A stretch of 64,000 bases of DNA. Source: Bugulina stolonifera. Taxonomy: Eukaryota; Bryozoa; Gymnolaemata; Cheilostomatida; Bugulidae. Numbering within the stretch: position 1 is the first letter of the stretch; each line of letters opens with the position of its first letter. Under the pieces are notes generated by a model that ran no database searches, was not told the DNA's origin, and saw only the letters and a program-made list of their open reading frames with translations. The DNA lies in contig OW285192.1 of assembly GCA_935421135.1 (NCBI GenBank), positions 19,011,001-19,075,000 on the forward strand, given 5' to 3'. Of this stretch, positions 9,658 through 22,329 are shown piece after piece. The position numbers and the translations under genes were made by a program.

Positions 9658-12600
9658 TCAGTTCTCCGGGTCATCTGAAGGCTCCTTCACGTCTTTTACG
9701 TCTTCGGATAGTAGCTCCCACAAGTATTTTTTTTCCAGACTTAGTGGCTGTTTGGTTATTCTCATCCATATCAAGAACATAGTAAGAGTTATTGCCTGCA
9801 GTGGGATATGAAATGCAAACATTACACCACTTGTTTCATGTAAACAGCCTTAACTATTAACCAAGAAGTCAAAGCCAAAGTTTTGTTAAGGGGAGGGGGG
9901 GGTGGGGTGGTAAGGGGGTGGAGGGTGTCTGTATGCTGTCCTGATGAAGAGGCTAAGTTATGTTACGTTAGTTACGTTACGTTAGTTACGTTTGGTTGTA
10001 GAAGAGTATTTGGTTGTATAAAGGACTAGTCTGTCGTTTCGGTGGGAATAAGTTGGAGTTGTCGTTTCACATTTCATTGGCACTTTTGTGCCCGTGTGAC
10101 TAGTCCTTAAGAGTGTCTTACCATTGCTAGTGCTAATCCAGCCATGAAGGTCAAGGTCCATATAAAGTTAGATGAATCTGTTATTGCACCTGATAGTACA
10201 GGTCCAACCATAGCACCTAGTCCTAGGCCACTGTTTAGCATGCCAGTCACCATGCCGTAGGTGTGTACACTCTCTCTATCATGCCCGTTCACTCTGTAGC
10301 ATAATTATTGTAATAACCGTTAGCTGCTAAAGGTTAATACCTCTGCACTGCTAATATCACAGAACATAGCTGCTAATATCACAGAGCATAGCTGCTAATA
10401 TCACAGAGCATAGCTGCTAATATCACAGAATATAGCTTTTAATATCACAGAACATAGCTGCTAATATCACAAAATATAGCTTCTAATATTCCAGAACATA
10501 GCTGCTAATGTCACAGAGCATAGCTGTTAACATCACAGAACATAGCTGCTAATATCACAAAACAAAGCTGCTAATATCACAGAACATAGCTGCTAATGTC
10601 ACAGAGCATAGCTGTTAACATCACAGAACATAGCTGCTAATATCACAAAACAAAGCTGCTAATATCCCAGAGCATAGCTGCTAATATCACAGAGCATAGC
10701 TGCTAATACCACAGAACATAGCTGCTAATGTCACAGAGCATAGCTGTTAACATCACAGAACATACATGTAGCTGCTAATATCACAAAACAAAGCTGCTAA
10801 TATCCCAGAGCATAGCTGCTAATATCACAGAGCATAGCTGCTAATACCACAGAACATAGCTGCTAATATCCCAGAGCATAGCTGCTAATATCACAGAGCA
10901 TAGCTGCTAATATCACAGAACATAGCTGTTAACATCACAGAACATAGCTGCTAATATCACAGAGCATAGCTGCTAATATCACAAAACATAGCTGCTAATA
11001 TCACAGAGCATAGCTGTTAACATCACAGATCATAGCTGTTAATATCACAGAACATAGCTGCTAATATCTCAGAGCATAGCTGCTAATATCACAGAGCATA
11101 GCTGCTAATACATTTTACTAGTTGATAAATGTAAGAATTGACTTACTCAGCTAAGCTAATAGCAGCCTGGAATGGAGGAACATATATCGCTGACTGGAGA
11201 AAGTTGGAAACTGAAATCAAAGTAGCTGTTAGTTCAAAATATCTAAAATAAATGAATATAATGTCAGTGACGTGGGCGATGTTAGTGATATGCATTATTA
11301 TGGACATGCTTATGGTAGCAGCATAATTAATTCAAGAGGTCAATGCTTGTGCAGTCTTAAGAAAAAGACCAATAGTTTACTAGTGCACTAGTGGTAGTTA
11401 ATTAAAGCATCATGATGTTCAAATAGTATTTATGACAGGCATGGTCGCAAAGTGACGATAAAATCTGAAGTGACCATAAAGGAACTGAAACGTAAATTCT
11501 TACTCAGTAAAATAAACGATTGCTTTTTTCTGAAACTAAATATTGAATTAATTTATTCCTAATTGTATGATTGAATTCTTTGTTTTAAAATTTAAAAATA
11601 TTTCATTTTTGTAACTATTGAAATTGTGCAATGTATAATGAAATTAGAACCATATCTTGCGAGAAAAGTAAAATTTTGAAAGGGAGAGTTACAATTTTGA
11701 GAAAAAATATGTACTTCCTCCACGTATTGGCCAATCAGATATAACTGACTCTTGAAAAGGTAAAACAGTGTTGTCGATTTAAAATGGTGCCAGCCAAACT
11801 GGCCACCATTTTGCGGGAATCAGTTCAGTGTGGTAAGACGCAGAGACACACGAGAGCAGTTTTGAATGAGTACTTTTAGCAAGTGGAAAGAGTTTGCCAG
11901 CATGAATTTAAAATGTCGTTGTCTATTTGAAACCGGTGCCAGCAAACCGGTAGCATTTTTACAAGAGTCAACCCGGTGTGGATAGACCTTCAGCAGATAT
12001 TAAACTATTTCAAGGTGTTGATGATCTCAGATAACATCTCATTAATCAGGTTGTCACCTGTACAGTAATGCCACTAGAAAGATATAAAGTGTAGTAACTT
12101 ACTTTTGTCCATGAAATAGGAAATCTAATAAAGGAGAAGGTCCAGTAAAAAGGTTCAGAATGACGTCGGTGCCTAAGGCTAATATCATCGGTGAATATAT
12201 AAAACCCTGTAACATTCAGGTCAAGTAAAAGTATGGTGCATGAGCTCGTAGCATTATTTGCATTCTTGAGCACAGAGTAGCAGGAGGTAAGAGTACACAG
12301 AGAGTGGCATGACTTGTACTTGAGTGGTACAATCTATGTTGAATGCAGTATGACTTATACTTAAAGTAATAAGTCTAGTACTTATTTTCAAGATTCAAGC
12401 CAAGTTGATAAGAGCAGTCAATTCCAGCTTATTATGTGATGGAGTATACTCATAAAGCTGACTAGCGATGAATATTGTATTATGTAATAATTATTAATTT
12501 ATTATAAATAGAAACTATTATGTGCTATTGGTTTTCCGGTCTCGATCACTGATTGCCATTTCGAGACAACTTCCAAAACAAGACAATTCAAGACGAGACT

Positions 12601-15600
12601 CGAGATTTCTCGAGTCTCATTCCACCTCTATGTATCAATAATAATAAAAATAGATGTAATAACATGATGCGTATAATACTCTTGTAGATGTTGATTAAAT
12701 AAATGGTAGTCTCACCTTATTTATGATCCTGGTTATTATAGGACATCCAATTAGATACAAGGCAGCCCGGACACCAAACAATAGGCCTATAATTGTGGAA
12801 TGCGTGTGAAACTGAAAAATAAATAAATAAAGTTTTTTATTTGCGGTTTAACTACACTATAAAGTACAAAAATTCATCTTCAAAATTGATAATTATTTTA
12901 GTTGGTGAACCCCTTTTTCAATGCATATCTCAATAAAAACTAGGAGAGCTTCTGCAATATACTTTATGTGTTATACTTTTAGAAAGTAATATTTTTTTGG
13001 CAAGCATGCATGCATTACATAAAGTTGCACGAACAGAGAGAGGTACATGAAATTATGGGTCAAAAGTATATATTATTTTATGGTCTTTACCAAAAGTATT
13101 CCCGCTGTTTTGCTGAGTCCCTTTTATGTAAAAGACGTGTTACTGAGGAATCCTCACCAATGTTATGTCCATATTTACTGTATATGAGGACCAACATAGT
13201 TATTACATATTCATATGATAGCAGAGACCAGTGGTACTGTAAGTCCAACCGATGACATTCAATGCAGACTTACCGAACTGACTAGGAAGTAGACTTACCG
13301 TACTGACTAGGAAGTAGACTTACCGTACTGACTAGGAAGTAGACTTACCGCACTGACTAGGAAGTAGACTTACCGCACTGACTAGGAAGTAGACATACCG
13401 TACTGACTAGGAAGTAGACTTACCGTACTGACTAGGAAGTAGACACACCGTACTGACTAGGAAGTTGACTTAGCGTACTAACTAGGAAGTAGACTTACCG
13501 TACTGACTAGGAAGTAGACTTACCGCACTGACTAGGAAATAGACTTGCCGAACTGACTAGGAAGTAGACTTACCGAACTAACTAGGAAGTAGACTTACCG
13601 TACTGACTAGGAAGTAGACTTACCGAACTGACTAGGAAGTAGACTTACCGAACTGACTAGGAAGCAGACTTACTGCACTGACTAGGAAGTAGACTTACCG
13701 TACTAACTAGGAAGTAGACTTACTGTACTGACTAGGAAGTAGACTTACCGTACTGACTAGGAAGTAGACATACCGTACTGACTAGGAAGTAGACTTACTG
13801 AACTGACTAAGAAGCAGACTTACTGCACTGACTAGGAAGTAGACTTACCGTACTAACTAGGAAGTAGACTTACCGTACTAACTAGGAAGTAGACTTACCG
13901 CACTGACTAGGAAGTAGACTTACCGTACTAACTAGGAAGTAGACTTACCGTACTGACTAGGAAGTAGACTTACCGAACTGACTAGGAAGTAGACTTACCG
14001 CACTGACTAGGAAGTAGACTTACCGAACTGACTAGGAAGTAGACTTACCGTACTGACTAGGAAGTAGACTTACCGAACTGACTAGGAAGTTACTTATCCC
14101 AGCGGCTCTAGAACTGCCTATTACTTTATATGTAAAGCAATGTATAGACAACAGAACTATCCCAGGGACTCTCATCATGTGTAAAGACGTCTTTTTAGGA
14201 GACTCTTCCTTGGCTAAAATACAGAAACAAATACTTACTATAGTGTAGCACTGCTATAATTGTCAAATACTTGATATAGGGGCACCTTGTGACTGTTGTC
14301 AAATGTAAGCCTTGTTAGATACACAAATTTGTTTTACGAATATTTTAGATAACAATCTCTTGCCGGAGTATGTTGTAATGGTTTTTGGGTTTTGGTACTG
14401 TCGTCCTAAGACGACTCCCGAGTCCAAAGTGAAGTGCCTATGAGTGGTGCTAGGCCTTCTCATTACATGAAAGATTAACAGGCACTAGTAGTCCAAGAAC
14501 TACCAAAGACGACCCATTTGATCCCGAGTCAATGCTTGTTTGCTATACTGAGAAAGAGAGTGATCCGACCTAGTAGGCAGTTCGTGTTGCAAGGTCGAGG
14601 ACCTTAAGAACTAGAATGACCTATCTACGAAGTGAAAGTCTCTATATATAAGTATACAAGTGTCTTTATTGAGATCCAAGCATGAACTGAGACGACAAAC
14701 ATGAAAACAATGCCCTTTATATAGTAATAGAACTTCCGGAGGAAGTTCCGGTAAAAAGGCCGACGTAGTGTTGTAAAAAGACGACGCAGGGTCGTCCGGA
14801 AATTGCGCAACAATATGGCGGCCGGAAGCCCGATGGCTGACCCAAAATAGGTCGGGTTTGACAAAAGATGCTTAAAATCATCTAGATCATATGCAAAATC
14901 AATATCAAGTATTTCTGAGAGGTCGGGCCTCTTTACATGGGTATAAAAGGGGTATAATGACTCAGTGATGCATATAAGAAGTGTACAGGTAACATTCAAC
15001 TACATAGACAATAGATACACGCAGTTATAGTACAAGGGTAAGTATATCGTTAGTGTCATGTAGTCGGGAGACTGCGCGTGACCATTACAATATTCAGTGC
15101 AGTCCTACTATGTAGCCTCTGACCTGGAGCAGACATAGAGAGTGGGTGGGCTATGCTGTGATGTATCACTAGAGACAAAGCTTACACAGCCAGGAGCAAG
15201 GATATGCTGTAGGTAAGTCTCTATCTCTACCCCTCGACCCTTTGAAGGAAGTAGAGTTATTAACCCCTGGTTTAAGGAGAGGGTAACTCCAACCACACCG
15301 CTCTGCTGATTAAATGCTACTAGTAGTTTGGTGCATGTCAGAAAACTAATTCATTCCCTGTTAATCTAAGATCTACAAGCTAATGTTGACGCAATCATCA
15401 GCCAACCAGTGGTCACCAAACCATCACTATTCATCACAATATTGACAGTTTTGATTATAAGTAGTAACCTTAACAAGCCATTCGGGCTCGATCTGCGACA
15501 CATGTCTTTCTGCAGTATTTGCTTGCTTCGCTTTCATGTATTCATGGTCATGCACTGTGTTCATGCTTAGGCTACGGATGACCTATATGGTGGTGCAGGC

Positions 15601-18600
15601 ATTTTACAGAGATTCCATCAAGAGTTGTGTTTCCTTACGTTGAGAAGATGACTTCAGGTTAAGAGGGTTTTCCCGATGCTAGCATAGCCCGAGTTTCAAC
15701 GCCCAGTCTGCACCCAGTGACTTAGGTACCCATCTCGCCCTGGGTCAAGGACCTAAGGCTAGGACTTCGCTCCGGCAGCGATGTCAGAAGACTCGGCCCT
15801 AAGGTTCTAGCACCATCCTGAGCCGAGATCTGACTGACAGCATTGTAAGATTTATATATAGATCATCCCAATTTTGAACCCCAAGCCGATTGGAGGACTA
15901 CAGATCGTTTGTCTTTAGTTATATGATATAGTGATGCAACGCTAAAGCAATACAATTGTGATGTAGTGGGTGGGTGTTTGGTAAAAAGTTTCTAATTTAC
16001 CATAGCAGCTATTTCTTTACTAAAGCGTAAACTGAGCGATTCTGTAAACCCGAATGTAAATTATGTATGAATGTTGATTACACCCAGTTGTAGGTGAACC
16101 AGAGATCTCACCAATTGATGGTACGATGAAGAGCTGACCAATCATAGGAAGGCACATGCAGCTGCCCATTGTCCAGAACATAGGGGTATAACCACCAAGC
16201 TGAAAGGAAAGGTCAAGAGGTAAAATCTAATGATAGTAAACAGTAGGGCATATGAGAGGGGCATATGAGAGGGGCATATGAGAGGGGCATATGAGAGGGG
16301 CGTATAAGAGGGGCGTATGAGAGGGGCGTATGAGAGGGGCGTATGAGAGGGGCGTATGAGAGGGGCGTATGAGAGGGGCGTATGAGAGGGGCGTATGAGA
16401 GGGGCGTATGAGAGGGGCGTATGAGAGGGGCATATGAGAGGGGCATATGAGAGGGGAGTATGAGAGGGGCATATGAGAGGGGCATATGAGAGGGGCATAT
16501 GAGAGGGGCATATGAGAGGGGCATATGAGAGGGGCATATGAGAGGGGAGTATGAGAGGGGCATATGAGAGGGGCATATGAGAGGGGCATATGAGAGGGGC
16601 ATATGAGAGGGGCATATGAGAGGAGCATATGAGAGGGGCATATGAGAGGGGCATATGAGAGGGGCATATGAGAGGGGCATATGAGAGGGGCATATGAGAG
16701 GGGCATGGAGGGAGACAGGGAGGCAAATGATAATTCTGATTCTCATCCAAAATAGAAAACTTGTTACTTTGGATGCTTTTCAATATTTAGTTTCTTGTCG
16801 CCTTGTCCCTATCAACTTCTAAATAGTTGGACATTGAAGAGGGAACTGACCTGTTGTATCGCTGACCCTAGGGCTGGACCAGCAGCATAGCCAGCTCCTT
16901 GTAGCATCTCCACTAAACCCTCAAACACATATTGTGAGTCATGTAATGAAAGCGTATCTAATGGTAGAGAAATGGGGGGTACAGAGGTGTAATTTTGACA
17001 ATGTGGAACAAACCACATGAATACATAAAAATATAAGGAACTGTGTACATGCACAAGCTAAAGTAATAAGCTCTCAGAATCTGGTCGTAATGGCAATGTA
17101 CATCTATTAGCATTAACATTATTTACATGTATATGATTTATTTACATGTATACAATTTATTTACATGTATATAATTTGCAGGCATCCAGGTCTTGTGTAC
17201 ACGGTGTTAATATGCTCTACGTACACAGCAGGAAGATGAATAGGCCTATTAAATAATACTTGTGCTAGACAGGACAAAGATAGCTAGTACTTACCACCAC
17301 TGTGCTGGTCTGAAATGTGGTAGATTTCAGTAGAATCGTCATTACAGTTACTGTCAGTGTTGCTGTACCACTCCCAGCAATCATTCTCACCACAATACAC
17401 AAGGGGAGATAAATCCTGTTTGGACTGTAGGTTACCAAACTGCAATATTGCAAAACTAAACTTATTTGCAGTAGAAATATTAACATGAAAGTGTGAACCT
17501 GCAGCAACTCATATCAGCTGCAATTCCATTCTGTAGAGAAGAATTTCTACTCTCAAATTGGAGGTCAAAACTAAGCCGTGCTTCCTAATTCATGTGATTA
17601 TGTGGGAGCTGCATAGTTGAGGTCACCAGCTCAGTTCTATAGACAGTTTCTGATACATCGACCTCAGGAAGGCATATCACTTACCAAAGTAATTATTAGC
17701 CATAATATTGTAGTGAATCAGCCTCCGTGATGGTCTCCCCTGGATAACTACACACTAACTATATTCTATTATTATGCATGAATCTTATACATGCTTGACA
17801 TTACAGTTATTATCTTATTATCATTTTTATCAACTACTGCATGCATGATGTGTATTGTACTATTATTAGCCAATCAGGCCTTTGCATTTATTGTGTAGTC
17901 AATTGTATTACTGTGTGCAATTACTTCTTTGCCTGATCATTATTCTAAGTCTTTTTACCTGTATACATTTCGGGCCGATGTTTCAGAACATGGTCATAAT
18001 TACATATTATCTGTTTTACCTTATTATAAGCACTTTTTGTGCAAGGCCGACCTTTTTGAGGGCCGACCTCGGGCGTTTTTCCGCTATGTTGTTATGTAAT
18101 TTCCGGTACGATACCTTATCGCACCGCCCGATACCTTATCGACCCTTTTCACTGGAAGTTTTGCTGTACAAATCAGTTGTTGATTGCGCTCTAATAAAGC
18201 AACAACTCCTAACTCAACCTACAGGCAGGCAGGCAGGCAGCTCCAGCCCTGGTCCTTTAGACCTCAGCACTCTTTCTACACTCCTTGTGAGTTCTACATC
18301 ATTGGACCTTAGCCGATCTCGGATTCTTCAATGAATCTAGCATCGGGTCTACGTCCCTGGATCAACACAGATACTTTCTACACTCCTTTGGAGTATAAAC
18401 TACAGGACCTACGTCGACCCTTGGCTCTTCAATAAGTCTAAGCATCGGCCTACGTCCTCTCCAATAATCACAAGAGCTTAACTCAACTGTTCGCTCTTTA
18501 TGTAATGTGTGGAAGTTTACCTTGGCTGCCCACTACCAACTACCAAGCACTTCCCGCACACGTGCTACTATTGGCACTTGTGCGTTAACCTAACACAAAT

Positions 18601-20796
18601 CCATTACAATATGCATGTATGTACCAGACATGTGCCAAGCAGACAAATACTCAAGTTAAGAGTCAAGTAAGAGTGCACATTCTCAATAGATAAAAAGTCA
18701 CTTAGAGTCAAGTCATCAGAAAAAAGCAAGTCAAAAGTAGAGTAAGAGTAAATAAACAGCAATGTTAAAAAGTGAGAGTCAAGCGATTAGTGCTAAAATC
18801 CTTGAATCAGAGAAGAGTTAAAAATACAGCGGAAGTTCAAAGAGACCACCAATGGGGACTTGTACAACATAAATTGTTGAAGATTGGAACATAGCAGATT
18901 GAACAGTGCAGTGTTTATTCAGGAATAATAGAGAAGACAATTTTCAATGTGCATAAAATATTATTTGGAATTGTGAGTGCTGGAAAATAGAGTAGTACTA
19001 GAGGCTATTTTTTTTCCAATCTTTTACTAACAATCTTATCATCAGAAGACAATGGCTAGCCTGAAATAGTAAAGTGGAAAAGTGTATGCAAGTGTGACGA
19101 CAGGCAATGGGTAATGGCTTGTGCTAGGTGCTATTTACTGTCAAGTATAATAGTAGTGGCAAAGATCAAAGGCTATTTCAAATTTGCAATGTAGGTCGAT
19201 TTAGCAACAAGCTTTTCAGCTTTTCTATGAGCAAAGTTTCTATATACCAAGTTTATCCAGTAAACAATGTGCATAGTCATTTGGCAAAATGTTGCTCTTT
19301 GATGAGCGCCCAATCTATGGCCAACCGCCTACGTTATAAAAATATAGGTCGATGTAGCGAGCCAGAAGTAGTTGAGAGTCTGCACAAAGAGCGTACTTTT
19401 ACCATCTTTGGTCTACATGAGGCATAAAAAGTCCAGACCACGTGCTCAGTAGGATGACTCAAAATTTTTTGGGCCTTTTCCCCATATTTAAATTCCTCCA
19501 AATGCTTGCCTCTTATGTTGATGTTATCGGTATAAACATAATGTATCCTGAAAATAACGGGTTAGCATCACAGGCACTTCTAGCCAATCTGAGGACAACT
19601 TTTTCGCCAATCTTGAGGAAACTCCATTGTTTTATTGGTAATTTTTCGTTGCTGCCCAACTACTTTGGACCAGGCCGTTTATTAGGTCAGGTTTCGGCGC
19701 AATCCTATTGGTGCAGAAACCCATGGAACAACTTATTAATTCTATAAACTTTGCTATGGTGAGAGCAAGACTTATTACATAACTAATAGAATTATTATTG
19801 AAAGCTTAGTAAAAGCCAAGTACATGTAAGAGTCAAGCAACATTCTTTGCAGCTAAGTAGCCCGGCAAGGACCGCATGCTATAAAGGACACATGGCTACC
19901 AAAGAGTTCAGGGATTGGCTGACCAGAAAAAGAGAGATATACAGGGACGGAGGTGACCAAAGAATAGCCCTTGTCTTCCAGATACTGTTATTGGTGAGTA
20001 ATTATATTACAAAGTTATCTGGTACGTTCCCAGAAATTAACAATGTGTGCACTTCCACTTAAATTGTACATGTACACACATGTACTTGTAGTTGTATTGT
20101 ACACACTACTTATTACATTGTACAAACATGTACGAGTTACATATACATGTACATGTACATGTAGTTACACTGTACACACTACTTATTACATTGTACAAAC
20201 ATGTAGTTACACATGTACATGTACATGTACATGTACATGTAGTTAAACTGTACACACTACTTATTACATTGTATAAACTTACCCAAATGTGACACAGCTT
20301 AGAGTAGTAACAATGCTTCCCAGAAAGCAGAGGGTTTTTGGGCTGGTCCTACCGATCTGCAAGAAGAAGAGATCCAAGCATATACTATATTTTAGTAGAC
20401 ACAAGTATCAATCTCTTCTAGCTGACAAAAATGTCAACATTTTTAAAAATAGGCTGAAAGTAAGTAAGTTTATACAAATAAGGTGACATTTTTAGAAGTA
20501 AATGCATAGACTGTGCAATAACTTACCAGGTTACCGACAATTAGAGAAGTAACAAATCTGGAGAGCTCAAAGGAAGAGAAGACTAATCCAATCTGAGTAT
20601 CAGTTAATCCTTTACTCTTTGCTTCTTGAGGGAAGAAAGGAAAGAGGAATGTATCTGTACATAAAGCTGTGAACTGGCTGGTTAGTAGAACTAAAGCTAA
20701 AAGTATCTCTCTCTTTTTAGATAATGTATCCCCACTATCTGTTGGTTTCTCTTCTTCTAGTAACCCCTTCTCTTCCCCTTCTTCACTATTTGCCAT
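9658..20796 (-). CDS. SLC18B1-like: MFS transporter, SLC18B1-like, copy 1, intact
   Basis: Eleven exons on the minus strand, all with AG/GT borders and consistent phases: 20527-20796, 20283-20356, 17295-17439, 16851-16919, 16112-16199, 14074-14213, 12716-12811, 12103-12206, 11147-11242, 10122-10293, 9658-9795. They total 463 codons and a stop. The product fits a 12-helix major facilitator of the SLC18B1 (vesicular polyamine transporter-like) type. It has a hydrophilic Glu/Lys N-terminus, helix 1 ILLALVLLTSQFTALCTD, the FPQEAKSKGLTDTQIGLVFSS loop, a helix 4-5 block (MLQGAGYAAGPALGS), and a late GMVTGMLNSGLGLGAMVGP segment matching the family pattern. Substrate is unknown. Start chosen at 20796, aligned with copy 2. 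Introns 4, 6 and 9 carry large minisatellites, intron 5 a solo LTR, and intron 2 an LTR fragment. Confidence 0.92.
9953..10012. repeat. GTTACGTTA simple repeat
   Basis: Short run of gttacgttac and gttacgtttg units in intron 10 of MFS copy 1. Confidence 0.7.
10339..11110. repeat. 22-bp minisatellite in intron 9 of MFS copy 1
   Basis: About 35 copies of agctgctaatatcacagagc plus at. Variants such as agctgttaacatcacagaac recur in the same order, which suggests multi-unit duplications. The corresponding intron of copy 2 lies beyond the window edge. Confidence 0.95.
11243..12102. other. Intron 8 of MFS copy 1, with a tandem remnant
   Basis: Contains two diverged copies (about 11,775-11,850 and 11,920-11,995) of a segment reading GGTGCCAGC..AAACTGG..CATTTT, followed by a GAGTCAACCCGGTGTGG-like tail. 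This is an old interspersed repeat of unknown class. No coding content. Confidence 0.5.
12812..13260. other. 3' part of intron 6 of MFS copy 1
   Basis: AT-rich sequence between exon 7 and the 25-bp array. One 81-codon plus-strand frame (13010-13255) has no recognisable feature and lies antisense in an intron, so I do not call it. Confidence 0.5.
13266..14098 (-). repeat. 25-bp minisatellite made of an exon end plus 5' splice site
   Basis: About 33 copies. On the gene (minus) strand the unit is ttcctagtcagtacggtaag plus tctac. It begins inside exon 6: the last codons of exon 6 (TTC CTA GTC AGT TCG) and its donor GTAAGT are the first unit, at 14068-14090. Copy 2 has the matching exon end with donor GTAAGC and no array, so this array grew from the exon/intron junction after duplication. 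Each unit carries a good CG|GTAAGT donor. Confidence 0.95.
14374..15089 (-). repeat. Solo LTR in intron 5 of MFS copy 1
   Basis: Ends TGTAATGG...CCATTACA on either strand. It shares the TATA box (ccctttatatagt), AATAAA and many blocks with the LTR at 3432-4094, in the same orientation. No internal sequence or second LTR is nearby. The flanks (tatg/tatt) give at best an imperfect 4-bp duplication. Confidence 0.75.
15090..16111. other. Remainder of intron 5 of MFS copy 1
   Basis: Contains a moderately GC-rich block at about 15,680-15,845 (cacccagtgacttaggtacc, ggctaggacttcgctccggc) that resembles an interspersed repeat. No A and B box pair good enough for a tRNA-derived SINE was found. Confidence 0.4.
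16244..16706. repeat. 13-bp minisatellite in intron 4 of MFS copy 1
   Basis: About 35 copies of catatgagagggg or cgtatgagagggg. The two variants occur in blocks. The unit has no minus-strand stop, so all minus frames are open and give SYAPLICPSHMPL-type pseudo-proteins. Confidence 0.97.
17900..18608 (+). repeat. LTR-like repeat in intron 2 of MFS copy 1
   Basis: Ends CCATTACA at 18601-18608, has AATAAA at 18193-18198, and shares GGCCGACCTC...ACTGGAAGTTTT with the element near 53.7-54.2 kb. It also shares GAATCTAGC(A/G)TCGGGCT-type blocks with 34.55-34.87 kb. The left border is not resolved. Orientation is opposite to that of the transporter gene. Confidence 0.55.
19100..20065. other. Intron 2 stretch with unexplained open frames
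   Basis: Plus-strand frames at 19128-19427, 19442-19747 and 19847-20062 are open but short and unlike any family I know. The last (MATKEFRDWLTRKREIYRD) ends in a plausible donor, ttg|gtgagt, near 19994. It could be a relic exon of an inserted sequence. I do not assign function. Confidence 0.25.
20080..20282. repeat. ACATGTAC runs with direct duplication
   Basis: A segment of about 65 bp (ttgtacacactacttattac...) is repeated three times, with (ACATGT)n between the copies. Confidence 0.8.
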
Positions 20797-20960
20797 TTTA
20801 TCAACCTATGCACACAAATGTACTTGCAAGGACCTCCTTAGGTCATGCTTTGTGATTTTGCATGTTGATTGGTCTGTGTAGGTGGAACTGCATGTATTTA
20901 ATACATGATATTGACCTGAATATCCATCCCCACATGTGCACTGGGCACATATGGGGGAAT
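20797..20960 (-). promoter_or_regulatory. Proximal 5' region of MFS copy 1
   Basis: Upstream of the ATG on the minus strand lie a CCAAT box (agaccaatcaacatgc) and an octamer-like atgcaaaat within 80 bp. This block is conserved upstream of copy 2 (37916-38010), and homology then continues on the far side of the P2 insertion (about 30,024-30,071). Conservation between duplicates points to promoter function or recency; the two cannot be separated here. Confidence 0.6.
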
Positions 20961-21399
20961 TTGCGACTGTTTGAAAAAGGTAGTTCGAAACAGGACGTTT
21001 TGAAACTAGACAGTTCAACACCGGACAGTTCGAAACCCCAAACCCAACCATCAGATTTCAACTAATTTTTATTATTACTTTTTTAATTTAATTAATTAAA
21101 GTAATTAGTTAAAATTAATTATCTGTAAGCTGCGTTCTTCTATATGTAATCTACACAGTTTCCAACTGTCCTGTTTCAAACTATCCGGCTGTGAAACGTC
21201 ATGTTTCGAACTGTCCTTGCTACATAATATGTATAACAAAGTGGTATTGTAGTATTGCTAGAGGAAGAAGTGTTTTCATGGCCATAGCTTAAGGAGTTAG
21301 ATGCAGAAGTGTAGAAACATGATAAATGAGGTAGCCTTTGTTCTTTGAAGCAGAAGAAATTATCTTTACTTCATTTTACTGGTCAACCCCCTTATACCC

Positions 21400-21530
21400 A
21401 GGGCTTAAAGTGTACCGGAACGCACCGGAACGCCGTTCTGGTAAGAATTTATTAGAGCTATTCTTACAGGAACGCGTTCTGGTTGCATTTTCAGTACACT
21501 AGCTAATCTACTTGTTAAATAGTCAGGTTC
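21400..21530. repeat. Interspersed repeat shared with 31.44 kb
   Basis: The block ggcttaaagtgtaccggaac through tattagagctattctt is nearly identical to 31,437-31,501. The second copy then skips about 30 bp. Class unknown. Confidence 0.7.
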
Positions 21531-22329
21531 GTTATATACTTAGTGTTCTCAGGTACGTCTTCACTCACTGAAGTTCATGAAGATAAGGGTTGAAGTTCTT
21601 TATTCGAGCTTTCTTAGCTTTCAACCGGAACTCCTCTTCTATTTCTAGCCAATCGGTAATATCGTATAGTCTCTTCTGAGACGCGTAGAATAGCCGTAAT
21701 GACTATATAACATGCCCTCTTCTCTCGGGCTTCCTCTGAGCTTTACCAACAACCTAGTAATGAAACTAAACTGGTATTGGATACGGTACAATGATCAACA
21801 TGTACATAAAGCTTTTAAAAGCTGCTATATAATATGCCCCCTCTTGGTGTAAACATTACAATCACAATAATGTTCAAGAAGTAGGCCTACATTGGGCATA
21901 TGCATTTAGTCACACATTGTACATGTGCACACAGAAGGGTACAGGTCTTTCTAAGCCCTTTCAGTATTGTACACAGAGCTACTGAAAAAGTCCTTCTAGA
22001 CATCAAGTCACCATTACCTTGGCTTACCTCTTTGTAGAGATTCACCTGAAAAGAGTATCACTCTATCTTCTTCCACTGTAGGATGGACTAGCGTTCTCTC
22101 CCACTCTCGCATCCTATGACACACTGCCACAGGTAGAGATGGCTATGCCAGTCTACTTGAGATTCAGAAACCAATAAGAGGAACTGTAAAGATTCCTCCT
22201 CAGAAATCATTTCTGCTTTAGAAATGACTACGCATTCTGCAACTTCTCTATGAAGAGTTAGTCGCACCATACATACTTCCTCTCCAGGAGAGTCAGTAAG
22301 TCAGTAGCTGTTGCCAAAGCAAGAGCTCA

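Noticed and set aside
15680..15845. tRNA gene or SINE
   Set aside because: GC-rich and promoter-like, but no acceptable A/B box pair or cloverleaf could be folded by eye.
16142..16783. 213-codon frame SHMPLSYAPLICP
   Set aside because: Translation of the 13-bp intronic minisatellite. The 16142-16199 end is real exon 5, but in the transporter frame only.
17680..17760. Exon 2 of transporter copy 1, because of an attractive donor
   Set aside because: The frame needed for the correct phase has stops. The true exon 2 is 20283-20356, with the same length (74 bp) and motif as in copy 2.
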